DNA of 64,000 nucleotides from Heracleum sosnowskyi. Its lineage: Eukaryota; Streptophyta; Magnoliopsida; Apiales; Apiaceae. The translations under genes and the position numbers were made by a program. Position 1 is the first letter of the stretch; each line of letters begins with the position of its first letter. The notes below the pieces were generated by a model. That model worked only from the letters and a program-made list of their open reading frames with translations, had not been told where the DNA came from and ran no database searches. The DNA lies in NCBI GenBank assembly GCA_030848705.1, contig CM061236.1, positions 54,145,481-54,209,480 on the forward strand, written 5' to 3'. Shown here piece after piece: positions 11,676-25,409 of this stretch.

Positions 11676-14600
11676 ATTAACATATTATCATAATATACAT
11701 GAACTTTGACCACTTTTTGGGATCCTTATATACCATTTTCATCCGAGTCAATTTCGGTTTTAGTTTGGCCAAACAAACCAGTTTAAGTCAATTTCCACCA
11801 CATTAGAGTGGATTTCGACCACATCCTGGCATGATTAACAAATTAGCATAATATACATGAACTTTGACCACTTTTTGGGATACTCATATACCAGTTTCAT
11901 CCGAGTCAATTTCGGTTTTAGTTTGGCCAAACAAACCAATTTAAGTCAATTTCCACCACATTAGAGTGGATTTCGACCACTTCTTGGCATGATTAACATA
12001 TTATCAGAAAATACATCAACTATGACTATTTTTGGGGGTCCTCCAATAAAAGTTTCATCCGAGTCAATTTCGGCTCTAGTTTGGCCAAAGTCACCAATTT
12101 AAGTCACTTTCCACCACATTAGAGTGGATTTCGACCACATCCTGGCATGATTAATATATTATCATAATTTACATCAACTTTGACCACATTTTGGGGTCCT
12201 CTGATACCAGTTTCATCCAAGTCAATTATGGCTCTAGTTTGGCTAACCTAACCAATTTAAGTAACTTTCCACCACATTAGAGTGGAATTCGAGCACATCC
12301 TGGCATGATTATCATATTATCATAATTTACATCAACTTTGACCACTTTTTGGGGTCCTCTGATACCAGTTACATCCGAGTCAATTTCGGCTCTAGTTTGG
12401 CCAACTCACCGATTTAAGTCACTTTCCACCACATTAGAGTGGATTTCGACCACATCCTGGCATGATTAACATAATATCATAATATACATGAACTTTGACC
12501 ACTTTTTGGGATCCTCATATACCAGTTTCATCCGAGTCAATTTCGGTTTTAGTTTAGCCAAACAAACCAATTTAAGTCAATTTCCACCACATTAGAGTGG
12601 ATTTCGACCACTTCTTGTCATGATTAACATATTATCATAAAATACATCAACTATGACCATTTTTTGGGGTCCTCCAATAACAGTTTCATCTGAGTCAATT
12701 TCGGCTCTAGTTTGGCCAAAGTAACCAATTTAAGTCACTTTCCACCACATTAGATTGGATTTCGACCACATCCTGGCATGATTAACATATTATCATAATA
12801 TAAATGAACTTTGACCACTTTTTGGGATCCTTATATACCAGTTTCATCCGAGTCAATTTCGATTTTAGTTTGGCCAAACAAACCAGTTTAAGTCAATTTC
12901 CACCACATTAGAGTGGATTTCGACCACATCCTGGCATGATTAACAAATTAGCATAATATACATGAACTTTGACCACTTTTTGGGATACTCATATACCAGT
13001 TTCATCCGAGTCAATTTCGGTTTTAGTTTGGCCAAACAAACCAATTTAAGTCAATTTCCACCACATTAGAGTGGATTTCGACCACTTCTTGGCATGATTA
13101 ACATATTATCAGAAAATACATCAACTATGACTATTTTTGGGGGTCCTCCAATAAAAGTTTCATCCGAGTCAATTTCGGCTCTAGTTTGGCCAAAGTCACC
13201 AATTTAAGTCACTTTCCACCACATTAGAGTGGATTTCGACCACATCCTGGCATGATTAATATATTATCATAATTTACATCAACTTTGACCACATTTTGGG
13301 GTCCTCTGATACCAGTTTCATCCAAGTCAATTATGGCTCTAGTTTGGCTAACCTAACCAATTTAAGTAACTTTCCACCACATTAGAGTGGAATTCGAGCA
13401 CATCCTGGCATGATTATCATATTATCATAATTTACATCAACTTTGACCACTTTTTGGGGTCCTCTGATACCAGTTACATCCGAGTCAATTTCGGCTCTAG
13501 TTTGGCCAACTCACCGATTTAAGTCACTTTCCACCACATTAGAGTGGATTTCGACCACATCCTGGCATGATTAACATAATATCATAATATACATGAACTT
13601 TGACCACTTTTTGGGATCCTCATATACCAGTTTCATCCGAGTCAATTTCGGTTTTAGTTTAGCCAAACAAACCAATTTAAGTCAATTTCCACCACATTAG
13701 AGTGGATTTCGACCACTTCTTGTCATGATTAACATATTATCATAAAATACATCAACTATGACCATTTTTTGGGGTCCTCCAATAACAGTTTCATCTGAGT
13801 CAATTTCGGCTCTAGTTTGGCCAAAGTAACCAATTTAAGTCACTTTCCACCACATTAGATTGGATTTCGACCACATCCTGGCATGATTAACATATTATCA
13901 TAATATAAATGAACTTTGACCACTTTTTGGGATCCTTATATACCAGTTTCATCCGAGTCAATTTCGATTTTAGTTTGGCCAAACAAACCAGTTTAAGTCA
14001 ATTTCCACCACATTAGAGTGGATTTCGACCACATCCTGGCATGATTAACAAATTAGCATAATATACATGAACTTTGACCACTTTTTGGGATACTCATATA
14101 CCAGTTTCATCCGAGTCAATTTCGGTTTTAGTTTGGCCAAACAAACCAATTTAAGTCAATTTCCACCACATTAGAGTGGATTTCGACCACTTCTTGGCAT
14201 GATTAACATATTATCAGAAAATACATCAACTATGACTATTTTTGGGGGTCCTCCAATAAAAGTTTCATCCGAGTCAATTTCGGCTCTAGTTTGGCCAAAG
14301 TCACCAATTTAAGTCACTTTCCACCACATTAGAGTGGATTTCGACCACATCCTGGCATGATTAATATATTATCATAATTTACATCAACTTTGACCACATT
14401 TTGGGGTCCTCTGATACCTGTTTCATCCAAGTCAATTATGGCTCTAGTTTGGCTAACCTAACCAATTTAAGTAACTTTCCACCACATTAGAGTGGAATTC
14501 GAGCACATCCTGGCATGATTATCATATTATCATAATTTACATCAACTTTGACCACTTTTTGGGGTCCTCTGATACCAGTTACATCCGAGTCAATTTCGGC

Positions 14601-17200
14601 TCTAGTTTGGCCAACTCACCGATTTAAGTCACTTTCCACCACATTAGAGTGGATTTCGACCACATCCTGGCATGATTAACATAATATCATAATATACATG
14701 AACTTTGACCACTTTTTGGGATCCTCATATACCAGTTTCATCCGAGTCAATTTCGGTTTTAGTTTAGCCAAACAAACCAATTTAAGTCAATTTCCACCAC
14801 ATTAGAGTGGATTTCGACCACTTCTTGTCATGATTAACATATTATCATAAAATACATCAACTATGACCATTTTTTGGGGTCCTCCAATAACAGTTTCATC
14901 TGAGTCAATTTCGGCTCTAGTTTGGCCAAAGTAACCAATTTAAGTCACTTTCCACCACATTAGATTGGATTTCGACCACATCCTGGCATGATTAACATAT
15001 TATCATAATATAAATGAACTTTGACCACTTTTTGGGATCCTTATATACCAGTTTCATCCGAGTCAATTTCGATTTTAGTTTGGCCAAACAAACCAGTTTA
15101 AGTCAATTTCCACCACATTAGAGTGGATTTCGACCACATCCTGGCATGATTAACAAATTAGCATAATATACATGAACTTTGACCACTTTTTGGGATACTC
15201 ATATACCAGTTTCATCCGAGTCAATTTCGGTTTTAGTTTGGCCAAACAAACCAATTTAAGTCAATTTCCACCACATTAGAGTGGATTTCGACCACTTCTT
15301 GGCATGATTAACATATTATCAGAAAATACATCAACTATGACTATTTTTGGGGGTCCTCCAATAAAAGTTTCATCCGAGTCAATTTCGGCTCTAGTTTGGC
15401 CAAAGTCACCAATTTAAGTCACTTTCCACCACATTAGAGTGGATTTCGACCACATCCTGGCATGATTAATATATTATCATAATTTACATCAACTTTGACC
15501 ACATTTTGGGGTCCTCTGATACCTGTTTCATCCAAGTCAATTATGGCTCTAGTTTGGCTAACCTAACCAATTTAAGTAACTTTCCACCACATTAGAGTGG
15601 AATTCGAGCACATCCTGGCATGATTATCATATTATCATAATTTACATCAACTTTGACCACTTTTTGGGGTCCTCTGATACCAGTTACATCCGAGTCAATT
15701 TCGGCTCTAGTTTGGCCAACTCACCGATTTAAGTCACTTTCCACCACATTAGAGTGGATTTCGACCACATCCTGGCATGATTAACATAATATCATAATAT
15801 ACATGAACTTTGACCACTTTTTGGGATCCTCATATACCAGTTTCATCCGAGTCAATTTCGGTTTTAGTTTAGCCAAACAAACCAATTTAAGTCAATTTCC
15901 ACCACATTAGAGTGGATTTCGACCACTTCTTGTCATGATTAACATATTATCATAAAATACATCAACTATGACCATTTTTTGGGGTCCTCCAATAACAGTT
16001 TCATCTGAGTCAATTTCGGCTCTAGTTTGGCCAAAGTAACCAATTTAAGTCACTTTCCACCACATTAGATTGGATTTCGACCACATCCTGGCATGATTAA
16101 CATATTATCATAATATACATGAACTTTGACCACTTTTTGGGATCCTTATATACCAGTTTCATCCGAGTCAATTTCGATTTTAGTTTGGCCAAACAAACCA
16201 GTTTAAGTCAATTTCCACCACATTAGAGTGGATTTCGACCACATCCTGGCATGATTAACAAATTATCATAATATACATGAACTTTGACCACTTTTTGGGA
16301 TACTCATATACCAGTTTGATCCGAGTCAATTTCGGTTTTAGTTTGGCCAAACAAACCAATTTAAGTCAATTTCCACCACATTAGAGTGGATTTCGACCAC
16401 TTCTTGGCATGATTAACATATTATCAGAAAATACATCAACTATGACTATTTTTGGGGGTCCTCCAATAAAAGTTTCATCCGAGTCAATTTCGGCTCTAGT
16501 TCGGCCAAAGTCACCAATTTAAGTCACTTTCCACCACATTAGAGTGGATTTCGACCACATCCTGGCATGATTAATATATTATCATAATTTACATCAACTT
16601 TGACCACATTTTGGGGTCCTCTGATACCAGTTTCATCCAAGTCAATTATGGCTCTAGTTTGGCAAACCTAACCAATTTAAGTAACTTTCCACCACATTAG
16701 AGTGGAATTCGAGCACATCCTGGCATGATTATCATATTATCATAATTTACATCAACTTTGACCACTTTTTGGGGTCCTCTGATACCAGTTACATCCGAGT
16801 CAATTTCGGCTATAGTTTGGCCAACTCACCGATTTAAGTCACTTTCCACCACATTAGAGTGGATTTCGACCACAACCTGGCATGATTAACATAATATCAT
16901 AATATACATGAACTTTGACCACTTTTTGGGATCCTCATATACCAGTTTCATCCGAGTCAATTTCGGTTTTAGTTTTGCCAAACAAACCAATTTAAGTCAA
17001 TTTCCACCACATTAGAGTGGATTTCGACCACTTCTTATCATGATTAACATATTATCATAGAATACATCAACTATGACCATTTTTTGGGGTCCTCCAATAA
17101 CAGTTTCATCCGAGTCAATTTCGGCTCTAGTTTAGCCAAAGTAACCAATTTAAGTCACTTTCCACCACTTTAGATTGGATTTCGACCACATCCTGGCATG
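11676..17200 (+). repeat. Five consecutive 1105 bp 7-monomer HORs
   Basis: HOR starts are 11676, 12781, 13886, 14991 and 16096, each spaced exactly 1105 bp. All have the A to G order. The middle copies are almost identical: 13886 and 14991 share ATACCTGTTTC in D where 12781 has ATACCAG. Three consecutive A monomers carry ATATAAATGAAC. The last copy (16096) has the variant haplotype described for 9308-10412. Confidence 0.9.
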
Positions 17201-18305
17201 ATTAACATATTATCATAATATACATGAACTTTGACCACTTTTTGGGATCCTTATATACCAGTTTCATCCGAGTCAATTTCGGTTTTAGTTTGGCCAAATA
17301 AACCAATTTAAGTCAATTTCCACCAAATTAGAGTGGATTTCGACCACTTCCTGGCATTATTACCATATTATCAGAATTTACATCAACTATGACCATTTTC
17401 TGGGGTCCTCCAATAACAGTTTCACCCGAGTCAATTTCGGTTCTAGTTTGGCCAAACTAACCAATTTAAGTCACTTTCCACCACTTTGGATTGGATTTCG
17501 ACCACATCCTGGCATGATTAACATATTATCATAATATACTTGAACTTTGACCACTTTTTGGGATCCTCATATACCAGTTTCATCCGAGTCAATTTCGGTT
17601 TTAGTTTAGCCAAACAAACCAATTTAAGTCAATTTCCACCAAATTAGAGTGGATTTCGACCACTTCTTGGCATGATTAACATATTATCATAAAATACATC
17701 AACTATGACCATTTTAGGGGGTCCTCCAATAAAAGTTTCATCCGAGTCAATTTCGGCTCTAGTTTGGCCAAAGTAACCAATTTAAGTCACTTTCCACCAT
17801 ATTAGAGTGGATTTCGACCACATCTTGGCATGATTAATATATTATCATAATTTACATCAACTTTGACCACTTTTTGGGGTCCTCTGATACCAGTTCCATC
17901 CGAGTCAATTTCGGATCTAGTTTGGCCAACTCACCAATTTAAGTCACTTTCCACGACATTAGAGTGGATTTCGACCACATCCTGGCATGATTAACATATT
18001 ATCATAATATACATGAACTTTGACCACTTTTTGGGATCCTCATATACCAGTTTCATCAGAGTCAATTTCGGTTTTAGTTTAGCCAAACAAACCAATTTAA
18101 GTCTATTTCCACCACATTAGAGTGGATTTCGACCACTTCTTGTCATGATTAACATATTATCATAAAATACATCAACTATGACCATTTTTTGGGGTCCTCC
18201 AATAACAGTTTCATTTGAGTCAATTTCGGCTCTAGTTTGGCCAAAGTAACCAATTTAAGTCACTTTCCACCACATTAGATTAGATTTCGACCACATCCTG
18301 GCATG
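17201..18305 (+). repeat. Divergent 7-monomer block
   Basis: Monomer starts are 17201, 17359, 17517, 17675, 17833, 17990 and 18148. It corresponds to 10413-11675 without the C/I hybrid. The 17990 monomer has TTTCATCAGAG and AAGTCTATTTCC, the 17833 monomer has CACGACATTAG, and the 18148 monomer has ATTAGATTAGATTTCG. It has no EcoRI-bearing D monomer. Confidence 0.85.
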
Positions 18306-19410
18306 ATTAACATATTATCATAATATACATGAACTTTGACCACTTTTTGGGATCCTTATATACCAATTTCATCCGAGTCAATATCGGTTTTAGTTTGGCC
18401 AAACAAACCAGTTTAAGTCAATTTCCACCACATTAGAGTGGATTTCGACCACATCCTGGCATGATTAACAAATTATCATAATATACATGAACTTTGACCA
18501 CTTTTTGGGATACTCATATACAAGTTTCATCCGAGTCAATTTCGGTTTTAGTTTGGCCAAACAAACCAATTTAAGTCAATTTCCACCACATTAGAGTGGA
18601 TTTCGACCACTTCCTGACATGATTAACATATTATCAGAATTTACATCAACTATGACCATTTTTTGGGGTCCTCCAATAACAGTTTCACCCGAGTCAATTT
18701 CGGCTCTAGTTTGGCCAAACTAACCAATTTAAGTCACTTTCCACCACTTTAGAGTGGATTTCGACCACAACCTGGCATGATTAACATATTATCATAATAT
18801 GCTTGAACTTTGACCACTTTTTGGGATCCTCATATACCAGTTTCATCCGAGTCAATTTCGGTTTTAGTTTAGCCAAACAAACCAATTTAAGGCAATTTCC
18901 ACCACATTAGAGTGGATTTCGACCACTTCTTGGCATGATTAACATATTATCATAACATACATCAACTATGACCATTTTACGGGGTCCTCCAATAACAGTT
19001 TCATCCGAGTCAATTTCGGCTCTAGTTTGGCCAAAGTAACCAATTTAAGTCACTTTCCACCACATTAGAGTGGATTTCGACCACATCCTGGCATGATTAA
19101 TATATTATCATAATTTACATCAACTTTGACCACTTTTTGGGGTCCTCTGATACCTGTTCCATCCGAGTCAATTTCGGCTCTATTTTGGCCAACTCACCAA
19201 TTTAAGTCACTTTCCACCACATTAGAGTGGATTTCGACCACATCCTGGCATGATTAACATAATATCATAATATACATGAACTTTGACCACTTTTTGGGAT
19301 CCTCATATACCAGTTTCATCCGAGTCAATTTCGGTTTTAGTTTAGCTAAACAAACCAATTTAAGTCAATTTCCACCACATTAGAGTGGATTTCGAGCACT
19401 TCTTGTCATG
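18306..19410 (+). repeat. Second divergent 7-monomer block
   Basis: Monomer starts are 18306, 18464, 18622, 18780, 18938, 19096 and 19253. It starts A, B and then continues with an H-like monomer at 18622 (TTTCACCCGAG), an I-like monomer (ATATGCTTGAAC), a J-like one (TTTTACGGGGTCC), a short 157 bp monomer with GGCCAACTCACCAATTT, and an F-like one (GTTTAGCTAAAC). It is repeated at 23358-24462. Confidence 0.83.
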
Positions 19411-20200
19411 ATTAACATATTATCATAGAATACATCAACTATGACAATTTTTTGGGGTCCTCCAATAACAGTTTCATCCGAGTCAATTTCGGCTCTAGTT
19501 TAGCCAAAGTAACCAATTTAAGTCACTTTCCACCACTTTAGATTGGATTTCGACCACATCCTGTCATGATTAACATATTATCATAATATACATGATCTTG
19601 GACCACTTTTTAGGATCCTTATATACCAGTTTCATCCGAGTCAATTTCGGTTTTAGTTTGGCCAAATAAACCAGTTTAAGTCAATTTCCACCACATTAGA
19701 GTGGATTTCGACCACATCCTGACATGATTAACATATTATCATAATATACATGAACTTTGACCACTTTTTGGGATACTCATATACCAGTTTCATTCGAGTT
19801 AATTTCGGTTTTAGTTTGGCCAAACAATTCATTTTAAATCAATTTCCACCAAATTAGAGTGGATTTCGAGCACTTCTTGTCATGATTAACATATTATCAT
19901 AGAATACATCAACTATGACAATTTTTTGGGGTCCTCCAATAACAGTTTCATCCGAGTCAATTTCGGCTCTAGTTTAGCCAAAGTAACCAATTTAAGTCAC
20001 TTTCCACCACTTTAGATTGGATTTCGACCACATCCTGTCATGATTAACATATTATCATAATATACATGATCTTGGACCACTTTTTAGGATCCTTATATAC
20101 CAGTTTCATCCGAGTCAATTTCGGTTTTAGTTTGGCCAAATAAACCAGTTTAAGTCAATTTCCACCACATTAGAGTGGATTTCGACCACATCCTGGCATG
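19411..20200 (+). repeat. Recombination junction with repeated 2-monomer segment
   Basis: Monomer starts are 19411, 19569, 19727, 19885 and 20043. The pair 19411/19569 (ACTATGACAATTTTTTGGGG; ATGATCTTGGACCAC, TTTTTAGGATCC) is repeated at 19885/20043. The second copy then runs into a type B monomer at 20201. In the corresponding later place (24463-24936) the pair occurs once and is followed by an H type. This is the seam where the 5052 bp segment was joined in tandem. Confidence 0.82.
19727..19884 (+). repeat. Hybrid monomer at the junction
   Basis: A B-like monomer with TTCATTCGAGTTAATTTCGG and CAATTCATTTTAAATC. It ends in GTGGATTTCGAGCAC and leads into a repeat of the 19411 monomer. The sister monomer at 24779 has the same left part but ends CGACCACTTCCTGGCATG before an H type. 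One of the two is therefore a crossover product within the shared CCAAATTAGAGTGG region. Confidence 0.8.
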
Positions 20201-21147
20201 ATTAACAAATTAGCATAATATACATGAACTTTGACCACTTTTTGGGATACTCATATACCAGTTTCATCCGAGTCAATTTCGGTTTTAGTTTGGCCAAACA
20301 AACCAATTTAAGTCAATTTCCACCACATTAGAGTGGATTTCGACCACTTCTTGGCATGATTAACATATTATCAGAAAATACATCAACTATGACTATTTTT
20401 GGGGGTCCTCCAATAAAAGTTTCATCCGAGTCAATTTCGGCTCTAGTTTGGCCAAAGTCACCAATTTAAGTCACTTTCCACCACATTAGAGTGGATTTCG
20501 ACCACATCCTGGCATGATTAATATATTATCATAATTTACATCAACTTTGACCACATTTTGGGGTCCTCTGATACCTGTTTCATCCAAGTCAATTATGGCT
20601 CTAGTTTGGCTAACCTAACCAATTTAAGTAACTTTCCACCACATTAGAGTGGAATTCGAGCACATCCTGGCATGATTATCATATTATCATAATTTACATC
20701 AACTTTGACCACTTTTTGGGGTCCTCTGATACCAGTTACATCCGAGTCAATTTCGGCTCTAGTTTGGCCAACTCACCGATTTAAGTCACTTTCCACCACA
20801 TTAGAGTGGATTTCGACCACATCCTGGCATGATTAACATAATATCATAATATACATGAACTTTGACCACTTTTTGGGATCCTCATATACCAGTTTCATCC
20901 GAGTCAATTTCGGTTTTAGTTTAGCCAAACAAACCAATTTAAGTCAATTTCCACCACATTAGAGTGGATTTCGACCACTTCTTGTCATGATTAACATATT
21001 ATCATAAAATACATCAACTATGACCATTTTTTGGGGTCCTCCAATAACAGTTTCATCTGAGTCAATTTCGGCTCTAGTTTGGCCAAAGTAACCAATTTAA
21101 GTCACTTTCCACCACATTAGATTGGATTTCGACCACATCCTGGCATG
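20043..21147 (+). repeat. 7-monomer HOR (1105 bp) with altered A monomer
   Basis: B to G follow the usual order and match the 14991 copy. The first monomer is the ATGATCTTGGACCAC variant fused in at the junction. The tail of the A monomer ends CACATCCTGGCATG, after which B begins at 20201. Confidence 0.85.
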
Positions 21148-24100
21148 ATTAACATATTATCATAATATACATGAACTTTGACCACTTTTTGGGATCCTTA
21201 TATACCAGTTTCATCCGAGTCAATTTCGATTTTAGTTTGGCCAAACAAACCAGTTTAAGTCAATTTCCACCACATTAGAGTGGATTTCGACCACATCCTG
21301 GCATGATTAACAAATTATCATAATATACATGAACTTTGACCACTTTTTGGGATACTCATATACCAGTTTGATCCGAGTCAATTTCGGTTTTAGTTTGGCC
21401 AAACAAACCAATTTAAGTCAATTTCCACCACATTAGAGTGGATTTCGACCACTTCTTGGCATGATTAACATATTATCAGAAAATACATCAACTATGACTA
21501 TTTTTGGGGGTCCTCCAATAAAAGTTTCATCCGAGTCAATTTCGGCTCTAGTTCGGCCAAAGTCACCAATTTAAGTCACTTTCCACCACATTAGAGTGGA
21601 TTTCGACCACATCCTGGCATGATTAATATATTATCATAATTTACATCAACTTTGACCACATTTTGGGGTCCTCTGATACCAGTTTCATCCAAGTCAATTA
21701 TGGCTCTAGTTTGGCAAACCTAACCAATTTAAGTAACTTTCCACCACATTAGAGTGGAATTCGAGCACATCCTGGCATGATTATCATATTATCATAATTT
21801 ACATCAACTTTGACCACTTTTTGGGGTCCTCTGATACCAGTTACATCCGAGTCAATTTCGGCTATAGTTTGGCCAACTCACCGATTTAAGTCACTTTCCA
21901 CCACATTAGAGTGGATTTCGACCACAACCTGGCATGATTAACATAATATCATAATATACATGAACTTTGACCACTTTTTGGGATCCTCATATACCAGTTT
22001 CATCCGAGTCAATTTCGGTTTTAGTTTTGCCAAACAAACCAATTTAAGTCAATTTCCACCACATTAGAGTGGATTTCGACCACTTCTTATCATGATTAAC
22101 ATATTATCATAGAATACATCAACTATGACCATTTTTTGGGGTCCTCCAATAACAGTTTCATCCGAGTCAATTTCGGCTCTAGTTTAGCCAAAGTAACCAA
22201 TTTAAGTCACTTTCCACCACTTTAGATTGGATTTCGACCACATCCTGGCATGATTAACATATTATCATAATATACATGAACTTTGACCACTTTTTGGGAT
22301 CCTTATATACCAGTTTCATCCGAGTCAATTTCGGTTTTAGTTTGGCCAAATAAACCAATTTAAGTCAATTTCCACCAAATTAGAGTGGATTTCGACCACT
22401 TCCTGGCATTATTACCATATTATCAGAATTTACATCAACTATGACCATTTTCTGGGGTCCTCCAATAACAGTTTCACCCGAGTCAATTTCGGTTCTAGTT
22501 TGGCCAAACTAACCAATTTAAGTCACTTTCCACCACTTTAGATTGGATTTCGACAACATCCTGGCATGATTAACATATTATCATAATATACTTGAACTTT
22601 GACCACTTTTTGGGATCCTCATATACCAGTTTCATCCGAGTCAATTTCGGTTTTAGTTTAGCCAAACAAACCAATTTAAGTCAATTTCCACCAAATTAGA
22701 GTGGATTTCGACCACTTCTTGGCATGATTAACATATTATCATAAAATACATCAACTATGACCATTTTAGGGGGTCCTCCAATAAAAGTTTCATCCGAGTC
22801 AATTTCGGCTCTAGTTTGGCCAAAGTAACCAATTTAAGTCACTTTCCACCATATTAGAGTGGATTTCGACCACATCTTGGCATGATTAATATATTATCAT
22901 AATTTACATCAACTTTGACCACTTTTTGGGGTCCTCTGATACCAGTTCCATCCGAGTCAATTTCGGCTCTAGTTTGGCCAACTCACCAATTTAAGTCACT
23001 TTCCACGACATTAGAGTGGATTTCGACCACATCCTGGCATGATTAACATATTATCATAATATACATGAACTTTGACCACTTTTTGGGATCCTCATATACC
23101 AGTTTCATCAGAGTCAATTTCGGTTTTAGTTTAGCCAAACAAACCAATTTAAGTCTATTTCCACCACATTAGAGTGGATTTCGACCACTTCTTGTCATGA
23201 TTAACATATTATCATAAAATACATCAACTATGACCATTTTTTGGGGTCCTCCAATAACAGTTTCATTTGAGTCAATTTCGGCTCTAGTTTGGCCAAAGTA
23301 ACCAATTTAAGTCACTTTCCACCACATTAGATTGGATTTCGACCACATCCTGGCATGATTAACATATTATCATAATATACATGAACTTTGACCACTTTTT
23401 GGGATCCTTATATACCAATTTCATCCGAGTCAATTTCGGTTTTAGTTTGGCCAAACAAACCAGTTTAAGTCAATTTCCACCATATTAGAGTGGATTTCGA
23501 CCACATCCTGGCATGATTAACAAATTATCATAATATACATGAACTTTGACCACTTTTTGGGATACTCATATACAAGTTTCATCCGAGTCAATTTCGGTTT
23601 TAGTTTGGCCAAACAAACCAATTTAAGTCAATTTCCACCACATTAGAGTGGATTTCGACCACTTCCTGACATGATTAACATATTATCAGAATTTACATCA
23701 ACTATGACCATTTTTTGGGGTCCTCCAATAACAGTTTCACCCGAGTCAATTTCGGCTCTAGTTTGGCCAAACTAACCAATTTAAGTCACTTTCCACCACT
23801 TTAGAGTGGATTTCGACCACAACCTGGCATGATTAACATATTATCATAATATGCTTGAACTTTGACCACTTTTTGGGATCCTCATATACCAGTTTCATCC
23901 GAGTCAATTTCGGTTTTAGTTTAGCCAAACAAACCAATTTAAGGCAATTTCCACCACATTAGAGTGGATTTCGACCACTTCTTGGCATGATTAACATATT
24001 ATCATAACATACATCAACTATGACCATTTTACGGGGTCCTCCAATAACAGTTTCATCCGAGTCAATTTCGGCTCTAGTTTGGCCAAAGTAACCAATTTAA

Positions 24101-24936
24101 GTCACTTTCCACCACATTAGAGTGGATTTCGACCACATCCTGGCATGATTAATATATTATCATAATTTACATCAACTTTGACCACTTTTTGGGGTCCTCT
24201 GATACCTGTTCCATCCGAGTCAATTTCGGCTCTATTTTGGCCAACTCACCAATTTAAGTCACTTTCCACCACATTAGAGTGGATTTCGACCACATCCTGG
24301 CATGATTAACATAATATCATAATATACATGAACTTTGACCACTTTTTGGGATCCTCATATACCAGTTTCATCCGAGTCAATTTCGGTTTTAGTTTAGCTA
24401 AACAAACCAATTTAAGTCAATTTCCACCACATTAGAGTGGATTTCGAGCACTTCTTGTCATGATTAACATATTATCATAGAATACATCAACTATGACAAT
24501 TTTTTGGGGTCCTCCAATAACAGTTTCATCCGAGTCAATTTCGGCTCTAGTTTAGCCAAAGTAACCAATTTAAGTCACTTTCCACCACTTTAGATTGGAT
24601 TTCGACCACATCCTGTCATGATTAACATATTATCATAATATACATGATCTTGGACCACTTTTTAGGATCCTTATATACCAGTTTCATCCGAGTCAATTTC
24701 GGTTTTAGTTTGGCCAAATAAACCAGTTTAAGTCAATTTCCACCACATTAGAGTGGATTTCGACCACATCCTGACATGATTAACATATTATCATAATATA
24801 CATGAACTTTGACCACTTTTTGGGATACTCATATACCAGTTTCATTCGAGTTAATTTCGGTTTTAGTTTGGCCAAACAATTCATTTTAAATCAATTTCCA
24901 CCAAATTAGAGTGGATTTCGACCACTTCCTGGCATG
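20201..24936 (+). repeat. Segmental duplication, right copy (period 5052 bp)
   Basis: Counterpart of 15149-19884 with few differences, for example CGACAACATC near 22552 and CCACCATATTAGAG near 23479. The divergent blocks are at 22253-23357 and 23358-24462, followed by monomers at 24463, 24621 and 24779. It ends where an H-type monomer starts at 24937. Confidence 0.85.
21148..22252 (+). repeat. 7-monomer HOR (1105 bp), variant haplotype, third occurrence
   Basis: Same linked marker set as 9308-10412 and 16096-17200 (TTTGATCCGAG, GTTCGGCC, TTTGGCAAACC, GGCTATAG, CACAACCTGG, GTTTTGCC, CTTCTTATCATG). It lies 5052 bp right of the 16096 copy. Confidence 0.88.
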
Positions 24937-25253
24937 ATTAACATATTATCAGAATTTACATCAACTATGACCATTTTTTGGGGTCCTCCAATAACAGTTT
25001 CACCTGAGTCAATTTCGGTTCTAGTTTGGCCAAACTAACCAATTTTAAATCACTTTCCACCACTATAGAGTGGATTTTGACCACATCCTGGCATGATTAA
25101 CATATTATCATAATATACTTGAACTTTGACCACTTTTTGGGATCCTCATATACCAATTTCATCCGAGTCAATTTCGGCTTTAGTTTAGCCAAACAAACCA
25201 ATTTAAGTCAATTTCCACCACATTAGATTGGATTTCGACCACTTCTTGTCATG

Positions 25254-25409
25254 ATTAACATATTATCATAGAATACATCAACTATGACCATTTTGGGGTC
25301 CTCCAATACCAGTTTCATCCGAGTCAATTTCGGTTTTAGTTTAGCCAAACAAACCAATTTAAGTCAGTTTCCACCACATTAGAGTGGAATTCGAGCACAT
25401 CCTGGCATG
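25254..25409 (+). repeat. Mosaic 156 bp monomer
   Basis: The left arm is G-like with a shortened T run (CCATTTTGGGGTCC). The middle is F-like (GGTTTTAGTTTAGCC) with AAGTCAGTTTCC. The tail is D-like with an EcoRI site (GTGGAATTCGAGC), followed by an E monomer. At least three types are combined in one unit, which is best explained by repeated short exchanges. Confidence 0.75.

Larger units (their letters stand above)
15149..19884 (+). repeat. Segmental duplication, left copy (period 5052 bp)
   Basis: This stretch reappears at 20201-24936 with a constant offset of 5052 bp (32 monomers). It runs from a type B monomer through the rest of one HOR, the variant HOR at 16096, the divergent block at 17201 and mixed monomers up to 19884. 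Shared rare markers include ATACCTGTTTC, GGCTATAG, TACTTGAAC, TTTTAGGGGG, ATATGCTTGAAC and TTTAAGGCAATTTCC. The final monomer switches type near its right end (see 19727-19884). Confidence 0.85.

Noticed and set aside
19411..20200. Transposon insertion at the junction
   Set aside because: The segment is made entirely of satellite monomers in phase. There are no terminal inverted repeats, target-site duplications or foreign sequence.
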